12,049 nucleotides of DNA from Selenomonas sp. (GTDB lineage Bacteria; Bacillota_C; Negativicutes; Selenomonadales; Selenomonadaceae). Location of the stretch: assembly GCF_024693525.1 (NCBI RefSeq), contig NZ_JAILKR010000121.1:1-12049 (forward strand), given 5' to 3'. Position numbers and translations under genes: made by a program. Positions 1 through 5,375 of the stretch are shown in pieces. Under the pieces are notes generated by a model. The model was not told where the DNA came from. It ran no database searches and was given only the letters and a program-made list of their open reading frames with translations. The first letter of the stretch is position 1, and every line of letters begins with the position of its first letter.

Positions 1-2
1 CA

Positions 3-89
3 TTGCTGGAGCATGGCAAGGCGAGATGCGGGAAGAAACCTAAGTGCGAAGGGTGCGTGTTTGGGGATGTTTGTCGATTTATGGATTAG
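3..89 (+). CDS. C-terminal end of an endonuclease III-like (HhH-GPD, [4Fe-4S]) DNA glycosylase, partial
   Basis: Only the last 28 codons of this gene lie in the window, in the frame starting at base 3 and ending with TAG at 87-89. They encode HGKARCGKKPKCEGC, then VFGDVC and a short tail. Four cysteines arranged C-x5-C-x2-C-x5-C after a His-Gly pair resemble the C-terminal iron-sulfur loop of endonuclease III and MutY base-excision glycosylases, which remove damaged bases. The family's usual first spacing is six residues, so this copy is one shorter. The catalytic helix-hairpin-helix region lies upstream of the window and cannot be checked. The next gene starts 13 bases later on the same strand, so the two are probably co-transcribed. 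Another iron-sulfur DNA repair protein is possible. Confidence 0.7.
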   Translation: MLEHGKARCGKKPKCEGCVFGDVCRFMD

Positions 90-102
90 ATAGGGGTGTT
101 TT

Positions 103-1728
103 ATGCTTCCAGAAGAAGATAAAGAAATGATGCGGCAAGGACTTGATACCCAGTTGAGCGAGGAAGAAATTGAACACCTGTACAGTTTCGCTGAAAAAAA
201 CACAATGGAAGAGCTGGCAGGCGTTGACATAGAAGAATTAAAGCGTAGGGAGAGATTATTTCCTATCTATAAACCGGATGTGAAACTGAGCCTGGACGCA
301 TTGCTGGCGTGTGCATTTGCTCGCAGTCAGAAGATGATGCGATTTATCCATCCGAAGTATGATGCCAATAAGGAGTTATTCTTCACCAAAGCACAGGAGA
401 GTGACCATTTTCAAAGCCGCTTCATTACTGGCAGTCGTATTGTGACTCGCATGAATGCCATCAAGGCTTTGGGATTGATTGTTACAGCCAAAACAGACAA
501 GGAATTGGATACTGAGCTGTTCCAAGCAGCCGAACGGGCGTGGAAACGGATGAGCAATCTCTTCAAGAGTTTCCATGGAGTGAATATGCCGATAGGCATG
601 GCACTCGAAGCGACTAACGTCTTTGATGCTTCAGAAGATAATGTTTTGCATGATGCAGTCGCGGTGTTCCTGTATTTCTGTGACAAATACAAGATAAACC
701 CGGAAAAGGATGACCCTATGTACCGTCACGCGATGGCGGCTGTGGTGGATAAAGATGTGGCTTTTTTACGTCCGTTCTCAGAAATATTGCATGAGGCCGT
801 GGAGGAAGAGGGCACTGGAAAAGACTTGGATGAACTGATGCATTTGACTCTGCGGGTCTGCGGCAATGCACATAGCGTAGCAGAATTGGGGAAAAACCTG
901 CCAATTGAAGAACCGGAGTTTGGAATGTTCCAGATACTATGGGATTTTGCTCAGTTGGACAATGTTCCGATGAGTGCCTATGAAAATGAGCAGTTCTCGA
1001 AAAGGGAAATCCAGGACATCTTTTATGTGATGCGTATGCATATGGAGCGTGGTGACTTTCAGGCGGAGGATATCAACAAATACTTTATCATGGGCTTGAT
1101 GATTAGGAGCTTCTCGCGGCTCTATCATGAGGCTGTAGGTGTCATTGAGCGATATGCCGGTATCGTAAGGGAATCAGAGCGTTACAGGGAACTGGACAGG
1201 AAGATAGCGGCACTGACCTCGAAAGCCAATGAACAGACAAAACTGCTGGAACAGCGGCAGGAAAAACTCAACGAAGCTCAGAAGGAAATCGACCGGGCAA
1301 AACGCCATGAGTACGAACAGGCTGAGGAACTTGAAGCCGCCAAGGAACGGGTAGCGGTGCTTGAATCACTGATGGCTGAGGATGATGCTGCTGCCGATGA
1401 TACGCTGCATGAAAAACTAGCTGTTTACACGACAGCACAAATTGATACAGTGCGTCATGCCAAGGCGGTTGTATTCGGAGGACCACCCAACTGGCAGGCT
1501 GAGGTAAAGAAAGCAGCACCGGGCTTTAACTGCGTGTCGGTTGACAGCAAGGGATTTGATGCCAAGATAATCGATAAGGCTGATGTGGTGGTGTTTAAAA
1601 CCGACTATATGTCTCATGCCCAATGGTACAGAGTGGTCAAACGGGCAAAGAGCCGGGGCAGGAAAATTGTGTATTGCAGGAATAATATCGATATGCTCCT
1701 GCGGAAGGTGGCCGGAGCATTAAACTGA
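103..1728 (+). CDS. Coiled-coil protein with C-terminal DUF2325-like domain, function unknown
   Basis: This is a 541-residue soluble protein without signal peptide or membrane segments. The ATG at 103 follows AGGGG with a 6-base gap, a good ribosome binding site. Residues 1-350 look mostly helical and match no family I recognise. Residues about 355-428 are rich in Glu, Lys, Arg, Gln and Ala with heptad-like spacing, a long coiled coil that suggests self-association. Residues about 454-540 form a small alpha/beta domain. It starts with AVVFGGPPNW, continues with DKADVVVFKTDYMSHAQWYRV, and ends with GRKIVYCRNNIDMLL. The glycine-rich first strand, the buried 'aDvVv..td..SH..w..vKr' strand-helix and the final 'Kiv..r' strand fit the DUF2325 pattern. 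No biochemical role is known to me for DUF2325. The gene appears to follow the glycosylase gene in one transcript and ends at a strong hairpin terminator. Confidence 0.72.
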   Translation: MLPEEDKEMMRQGLDTQLSEEEIEHLYSFAEKNTMEELAGVDIEELKRRERLFPIYKPDVKLSLDALLACAFARSQKMMRFIHPKYDANKELFFTKAQESDHFQSRFITGSRIVTRMNAIKALGLIVTAKTDKELDTELFQAAERAWKRMSNLFKSFHGVNMPIGMALEATNVFDASEDNVLHDAVAVFLYFCDKYKINPEKDDPMYRHAMAAVVDKDVAFLRPFSEILHEAVEEEGTGKDLDELMHLTLRVCGNAHSVAELGKNLPIEEPEFGMFQILWDFAQLDNVPMSAYENEQFSKREIQDIFYVMRMHMERGDFQAEDINKYFIMGLMIRSFSRLYHEAVGVIERYAGIVRESERYRELDRKIAALTSKANEQTKLLEQRQEKLNEAQKEIDRAKRHEYEQAEELEAAKERVAVLESLMAEDDAAADDTLHEKLAVYTTAQIDTVRHAKAVVFGGPPNWQAEVKKAAPGFNCVSVDSKGFDAKIIDKADVVVFKTDYMSHAQWYRVVKRAKSRGRKIVYCRNNIDMLLRKVAGALN

Positions 1729-1732
1729 ACAA

Positions 1733-1781
1733 GCAAAAATGGTGGAACCAGAGTTATGATTTCTGGCTCCACCATTTTTGC
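1733..1781. terminator. Bidirectional rho-independent terminator between converging genes
   Basis: GCAAAAATGGTGGA (1733-1746) and CCAGA (1748-1752) pair with TCTGG (1762-1766) and TCCACCATTTTTGC (1768-1781). There is one A/C mismatch (1747/1767) and a 9-base loop. The stem has an A-run on one side and a T-run on the other, so it can end transcription from both directions. It lies 5 bases after the stop of the + strand gene ending at 1728 and 9 bases after the stop of the minus-strand gene ending at 1790. Confidence 0.88.
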
Positions 1782-1789
1782 GTATAAAA

Positions 1790-2419
1790 TCAGAGATACT
1801 TCACAGCAATCTCTTTGATGAGGTTCAGTTGGTCATACAGGCTGGATTTTTTGATTTCCAACATCCTGCCAACCTCAGCGGCTCTGATTCCCTGAAGGCG
1901 GAGCCGGAAGATGTTAGCTAGGCGCTTATCCTTACGCTCTAGAGCCGCAAGGATGGCGTTTGTAGTGTCCTTAGCAATGAAATCAGCGATACCGAGATCG
2001 CTGGTGGATGGCTCATTACCTGTTTCACGCATCTGTTCAATGGATGCATTAGAGTTTTTGGGTACATTTAATTTGCCAGCAAGTTTACAGCCTGCGCAGC
2101 TGTGGTGGTAATCGCAGATTATGCTTTTGCCATTTTTCCCAGCAATAAGACAGCGACCGGCCCAACGAGCTTCGTCAATGAGTTCCCTGTCATAGGCTGA
2201 AGGAAAAGGTGCCCATTCTTCTGTAACATCAACCAAGTAGCATTTTACCCAAACGCCACCAATTTTTGACGTGGACATCCCTACGATATCAGGGTGCTCC
2301 ATCCGATCACCATCGGTCATTGGCATCAGTGCGATGCGGTGACCAAGGCGTTTGGATTGGAAACGGGGGTCCTTGTTTTTGCCATAAGTGATGTTCTTGT
2401 TACGGTTCTGATTTGCCAT
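1790..2419 (-). CDS. Sigma-70 region 4-like helix-turn-helix protein with Cys-rich patch
   Basis: This 209-residue protein ends in a helical segment (residues about 153-205, AALERKDKRLANIFRLRLQG followed by IRAAEVGRMLEIKKSSLYDQL). That segment has the layout of a sigma-70 region 4 or related helix-turn-helix, with the recognition helix near residues 190-200. There is no region 2, so it is not a complete sigma factor; it resembles phage or mobile-element 'sigma factor-like' regulators. The middle holds C102-x5-C108-x2-C111, with C60 and C90 nearby, which could bind a metal. The ATG at 2419 follows GGAG with a 7-base gap, and that GGAG lies inside a hairpin able to block translation. The gene converges on the DUF2325 gene and diverges from the zinc-finger gene at 2867. 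DNA binding is a fair inference; its targets are unknown. Confidence 0.62.
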   Translation of the reverse strand: MANQNRNKNITYGKNKDPRFQSKRLGHRIALMPMTDGDRMEHPDIVGMSTSKIGGVWVKCYLVDVTEEWAPFPSAYDRELIDEARWAGRCLIAGKNGKSIICDYHHSCAGCKLAGKLNVPKNSNASIEQMRETGNEPSTSDLGIADFIAKDTTNAILAALERKDKRLANIFRLRLQGIRAAEVGRMLEIKKSSLYDQLNLIKEIAVKYL

Positions 2420-2420
2420 T

Positions 2421-2474
2421 TTTTGACTCCAGTTCTGCCCTTCTCTGTTGAGAAGCGGAGTCCGAGAGTCAAAA
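2421..2474 (-). promoter_or_regulatory. Leader hairpin that can sequester the ribosome binding site of the 209-residue gene
   Basis: In the minus-strand transcript GACTCC (2462-2457) can pair with GGAGTC (2430-2425). Inside it sits a second perfect stem, CTTCTC (2455-2450) with GAGAAG (2445-2440), closed by an AACA loop. The GGAG at 2430-2427 is the only good ribosome binding site for the ATG at 2419. A competing 9-base pairing joins TTTTGACTC (2474-2466) with GAGTCAAAA (2429-2421), and it also covers most of that site. Either fold would lower translation of the downstream gene. The pairings are seen directly; the regulatory effect is inferred. Confidence 0.55.
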
Positions 2475-2479
2475 GAAGA

Positions 2480-2548
2480 GCGTGGTTGACCACCCAGAAC
2501 GGAATGCCCGACAAAGGCTCCGCTTCGGTTCTGGTGGCCAGACCACGC
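2480..2548. other. Long imperfect hairpin of about 25 base pairs, structured RNA or DNA element
   Basis: GCGTGGT (2480-2486) pairs with ACCACGC (2542-2548). TG (2487-2488) pairs with CA (2539-2540), and CCA (2490-2492) with TGG (2535-2537). CCAGAAC (2494-2500) pairs with GTTCTGG (2528-2534). An apical stem pairs GGA and GCC (2501-2503, 2506-2508) with GGC and TCC (2516-2518, 2519-2521) around a CGACAAA loop. There is one mismatch and a few bulges. A fold this long in a region without a convincing reading frame indicates a selected structure, most likely in the leader RNA of the minus-strand gene. No T-run follows it, so it is not a simple terminator. I do not recognise it as a known RNA family. 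Confidence 0.5.
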
Positions 2549-2575
2549 ACAGGTATGGCTACACTATTAAGTTGA

Positions 2576-2674
2576 ACCAATATCCAAGAGTGATGCGTCC
2601 ATCCGGATAGGCCTAAGGATGGCGCTCCTGGAGGTTGGTAAACACATGGTATGGGTAGCAGATTGAGTCCTGCT
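2576..2674. other. Further nested stems, probable continuation of the structured element
   Basis: ACCAA (2576-2580) can pair with TTGGT (2635-2639), enclosing a hairpin in which GCG (2595-2597) and CCATCC (2599-2604) pair with GGATGG (2617-2622) and CGC (2623-2625). A separate hairpin, AGCAG (2657-2661) with CTGCT (2670-2674), has an 8-base loop. Together with the two hairpins nearer the 209-residue gene, these make 2421-2674 an almost continuous series of stems. The strand is inferred: the minus strand would place them in that gene's leader. Confidence 0.4.
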
Positions 2675-2680
2675 GATATT

Positions 2681-2709
2681 TAGTCTACTGAAAAAAATAT
2701 AGTAAGTAA
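2681..2709 (-). promoter_or_regulatory. Weak candidate promoter for the structured leader and the 209-residue gene
   Basis: On the minus strand TTTACT (2709-2704) and TAGACT (2686-2681) are 17 bases apart. Each matches the sigma-70/sigma-A boxes at four of six positions. A start just downstream would put the whole stem-rich stretch in the leader RNA. The region is AT-rich, so chance matches are likely and confidence is low. Confidence 0.25.
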
Positions 2710-2733
2710 ATTTCTAATAAAATCACTTACTAT
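2699..2733. repeat. 9-bp inverted repeat, candidate operator in the divergent intergenic region
   Basis: ATAGTAAGT (2699-2707) is repeated as its exact reverse complement ACTTACTAT (2725-2733) with a 17-base spacer. A related ACTTACG occurs at 2784-2790 within the promoter of the + strand gene. The arms overlap the candidate minus-strand promoter, so a bound protein could control both divergent genes. The 209-residue helix-turn-helix protein is one candidate to bind here; that is inference. Confidence 0.4.
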
Positions 2734-2780
2734 TAGCAGTGAAACTACTACATGATGTGGTTATATAAGAAAAAATATGC

Positions 2781-2795
2781 TATACTTACGAAGTA
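2781..2795 (+). promoter_or_regulatory. -10 promoter element overlapping a short palindrome, upstream of the zinc-finger gene
   Basis: TATACT at 2781-2786 is preceded by TGC, giving an extended -10 (TGnTATACT), which explains how it could work with no good -35 box about 17 bases upstream. TACTT-ACG-AAGTA (2783-2795) is a palindrome overlapping the -10 and the predicted start near 2793, the usual place for a repressor site. The leader to the ATG at 2867 would be about 74 bases. Confidence 0.5.
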
Positions 2796-2824
2796 ACTCT
2801 TACGTTATCGCTTATCGTATGAAT

Positions 2825-2848
2825 AAAAAAATAGACCCCTGCGGGTCT
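2825..2848 (-). terminator. Probable minus-strand terminator; a leader hairpin on the + strand
   Basis: AGACCC (2833-2838) pairs with GGGTCT (2843-2848) around CTGC. On the minus strand the stem is followed by ATTTTTTTA, as in a rho-independent terminator. On the + strand there is no T-run, so it would be only a hairpin in the leader of the zinc-finger gene. The minus-strand terminator would stop antisense transcripts that read through from the restriction operon before they reach the 209-residue gene. Confidence 0.5.
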
Positions 2849-2866
2849 TAACTGGAAGTGAGAAAT

Positions 2867-4051
2867 ATGGCTGAGATAGAAAATGATATTCAGCTTTTGA
2901 AAGGCAATAAGTGCATAATAGGCGTGTTTGATGATGAAGTGGGCAACAAGCATCTTACAGTCAAGAAAGATTCTGATGAGGTAATATACTATGCCTTCAG
3001 TAGCGAAAAAGGGCTTTGCATCACAACAGAATACGGCTCCGTAAGAAGGGAAAATCTTCTGCAAGAGATGATTTCTCTGCCAGACGGCAATATTGGCCAC
3101 CTATTTTCGTACATTGAGGAGACAGGTTTTTTTCTACCACTAGCATCGATGGAAGATTATGAGATTAGCTACGAAGCTATTATTGATACTGTACGAGCAA
3201 TCAAAGCGACTACTTTGCTTTTGAGTGAAATTGCTAAGGTGAATCCCAATTACGAAAAAATTCTGCATTTGACATTTTACTTGATTTTTGGAAAAAGAGA
3301 GGGGTTGCGTCTCAATGAAAATGTAATACGCCAGCCGTGTGAACATGGCGTAATAAAAATCCTAAAGGATACTACATTGCTACCTATAAGCAATGCTGAT
3401 GCATTAGAAGCTAACGAAAAAGGTTGCTACATTATATCCGATACCATGCATAAGTCAGCCTATAAGCTGGATGCAGGGGAATATGCGGATATCATATGTG
3501 GAGAAAGATTTTCTTTTGATTACCCTGGTATTGATGATAAACGGTACAAGAAACTGATATATAGATACAAAAATAGGGTAGGTCTCGGTCAAAATGAACG
3601 CATTGTGGTGGACTTTTTATTCCATTTCATGCACAGCGTGGGTGTGGTGAAGTCTGTCAGCTATTGTGATGGAATTTCCTATTATGGAAAACCGAAAATG
3701 GATAAGATGGACAACAACATGAAAGCTGGCTTGTTGAATACAGCGCGTATTGTGACAGCGGAGGAGATAAATTACAACATTTCTCTGATAAGTCCAATAT
3801 ATAGCCCTAGAAAGCTGGAACCAGTGTGGCATTTTCCAGATTTGTTGTCTGCTTACTTTTTTTCGATTTTCTATATGCGCCCAGGGCGTGAAATGTATCG
3901 AAAATGTGCCAATCCTAGCTGTGGTAAATATTTCCTGGTGAAAACAACTAATGGCAGGAAAAAATATTGCGGAGATAATTGCAGGAATGCTAATAATCAA
4001 AGAGATCACCGCTTAAGAGAAAAAAAGAAAAAAGCAAAGCCGCAAGCGTAA
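2867..4051 (+). CDS. Protein with C-terminal CGNR-like four-Cys zinc finger, function unknown
   Basis: I place the start at ATG 2867, because GGAAG at 2854-2858 lies 8 bases upstream. An in-frame GTG at 2858 would add three residues but has no good ribosome binding site. The protein is 394 residues with no signal peptide or membrane segment. The first 340 residues show no motif I recognise. The end carries C347-x4-C352 and C368-x3-C372 in CANPSCGKYF then KKYCGDNCRN, followed by a basic QRDHRLREKKKK tail. This resembles CGNR or other treble-clef zinc fingers seen at the C-terminus of putative bacterial regulators, and the basic tail suits nucleic acid binding. The gene is divergent from the sigma-like gene and converges on the restriction operon, sharing a terminator with it. 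It could be a regulator or an unrecognised defence gene; the sequence does not decide. Confidence 0.62.
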   Translation: MAEIENDIQLLKGNKCIIGVFDDEVGNKHLTVKKDSDEVIYYAFSSEKGLCITTEYGSVRRENLLQEMISLPDGNIGHLFSYIEETGFFLPLASMEDYEISYEAIIDTVRAIKATTLLLSEIAKVNPNYEKILHLTFYLIFGKREGLRLNENVIRQPCEHGVIKILKDTTLLPISNADALEANEKGCYIISDTMHKSAYKLDAGEYADIICGERFSFDYPGIDDKRYKKLIYRYKNRVGLGQNERIVVDFLFHFMHSVGVVKSVSYCDGISYYGKPKMDKMDNNMKAGLLNTARIVTAEEINYNISLISPIYSPRKLEPVWHFPDLLSAYFFSIFYMRPGREMYRKCANPSCGKYFLVKTTNGRKKYCGDNCRNANNQRDHRLREKKKKAKPQA

Positions 4052-4064
4052 TGCTTGCGGCTTT
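4036..4064. terminator. Bidirectional rho-independent terminator
   Basis: AAAGCCGCAAGC (4036-4047) pairs perfectly with GCTTGCGGCTTT (4053-4064) around the 5-base loop GTAAT. The stop codon of the zinc-finger gene (4049-4051) lies in the loop. The minus strand reads into a T-rich run, so the hairpin can also end the restriction operon, whose last stop codon is 12 bases away at 4077-4079. Confidence 0.92.
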
Positions 4065-4076
4065 AAAATATAAAAC

Positions 4077-5375
4077 TTAAGTAATCGATGCATTGTCAAT
4101 TATGGCTTGGTCTATGGTTTCTGCCATTCGTCTCTTTTTACTAGTGCGGTCTCCAAAATAATTGTGCATCAAGAATCGTATATCTACTAAAATTCCCTGC
4201 ACGCGTTCATATTTATGATCATTAAATTTCCAATCACTTACTGCTTCGCCAATATTTAGAAAATAATCAGCTGAATTAAATGAGTTGTTTTCTTTGTTAT
4301 ATGGCATTATGAAGGCATTGAATACAGGGACATCATCACCATATTTTGCTTTAATTTGCGCATTATTATATATATATTCGGCATAGGTGATTTGTTTATT
4401 GATGGAAGTAGACTCTGGTAAATGTGCTGGTTGCGCGGTCACACCGTAACGGTAATATTTGGCATCGAGAACATAAATTTTGTCTTTGTATAGCATAATT
4501 GAATCTGGTTCAAGCGCGGCGTTTCCTTTTTTGTTCTTGGCATATCGTAGTGTCCAAGATGTGTGAGGAAAATATTTTTCTTTATCCTTCTCACCAAAGG
4601 CCTCGTCTATGAGACGCTCCCATACATATTCAAACCTGTCTGTGCCAAAATAAAATTGACGGTCAGTGGTGGGGTCATCTAAAAACTCAATCATGGCCTT
4701 CATGGATTTGAATAAGAGTTTATCCTTATCGTTATGAGTAGCAGCAAGTTTTTGTTTGAGCCTATGCAGGAAGCGCTCCTTTTCCAAGGTGATGTGAGGG
4801 TCTTCAGGAAGATGCGGAGTGAATAGCCAGCCTAATTTGGTAAATGCTTCATAAACGCAATACCTGTGTATAGAAGTTATTAAATTCTTATCATTAGGGG
4901 TAGAACCGCGAGTGACAAACTTATTAAAAAAAGGAGAACCATCTTCTTGGTATAATGAAGTGCCTTTTCGAAGGGATGCCGCCCAATCAATGCGGCCGTG
5001 GTCACTGTACTTCCTAGTTGATTCTTTTTCCTTGTAGTAGGATTTAGTGTCTAAGAAACCTCTGATAATACTTATATAGGCATTGACAGGAAAATCAACG
5101 GATTGCGGTGTTGCAAATTTAGGCATATGCAACACGCGGTCTTTTTTTTCGGTGAATTCTGCCATAACAGCTATTAGCTGAAGAATATCCTCACGTATGC
5201 TATCTTCGTCATCCGGAACTTTATAGCCCATGGGAAAATATACCATTGCATTGTTGGAATCAGCCTTGATTCCGACAAATCTGTCGCCATCGCCATTTTC
5301 GTTGACATGGCATTTTGCTGCAAGGGGATGTTCGTCATCTTTTTTGTTATTCGTTTGAATCGTTGTCATGAACAT
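4077..5375 (-). CDS. LlaJI-family restriction endonuclease (R2 subunit)
   Basis: The protein matches the LlaJI restriction endonuclease family, the nuclease partner of an McrB-like GTPase. The nuclease core is near residues 250-317, numbered from the outermost ATG at 5390. A helix contains FEYVWERL (E254, E258). PD at 295-296 in LEPDSIMLYK is followed by LDAK (D309, K311). Together these make a PD-(D/E)xK metal-dependent nuclease site. The flanking segments are unrecognised and may bind DNA or the GTPase. The start is uncertain. The frame is open from ATG 5390, where GGAG is too close at 3 bases. ATG 5375 has AGAAGG with a 5-base gap and is my choice; ATG 5369 is also possible. All overlap the upstream GTPase gene by 23-44 bases, implying translational coupling. 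It is the last gene of the operon. Confidence 0.85.
   Translation of the reverse strand: MFMTTIQTNNKKDDEHPLAAKCHVNENGDGDRFVGIKADSNNAMVYFPMGYKVPDDEDSIREDILQLIAVMAEFTEKKDRVLHMPKFATPQSVDFPVNAYISIIRGFLDTKSYYKEKESTRKYSDHGRIDWAASLRKGTSLYQEDGSPFFNKFVTRGSTPNDKNLITSIHRYCVYEAFTKLGWLFTPHLPEDPHITLEKERFLHRLKQKLAATHNDKDKLLFKSMKAMIEFLDDPTTDRQFYFGTDRFEYVWERLIDEAFGEKDKEKYFPHTSWTLRYAKNKKGNAALEPDSIMLYKDKIYVLDAKYYRYGVTAQPAHLPESTSINKQITYAEYIYNNAQIKAKYGDDVPVFNAFIMPYNKENNSFNSADYFLNIGEAVSDWKFNDHKYERVQGILVDIRFLMHNYFGDRTSKKRRMAETIDQAIIDNASIT

Noticed and set aside
2326..2580. 84-codon minus-strand reading frame running through the stem-rich region and into the 209-residue gene.
   Set aside because: It starts with TTG without a good ribosome binding site, overlaps the downstream gene by 94 bases in another frame, and its sequence is explained by the paired RNA arms. 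A leader peptide cannot be fully excluded.
2421..2700. A guide RNA of IscB/TnpB type, retron RNA, or tRNA-like element.
   Set aside because: No RuvC/HNH nuclease or reverse transcriptase gene lies nearby, and no acceptor stem with proper D, anticodon and T arms can be built.
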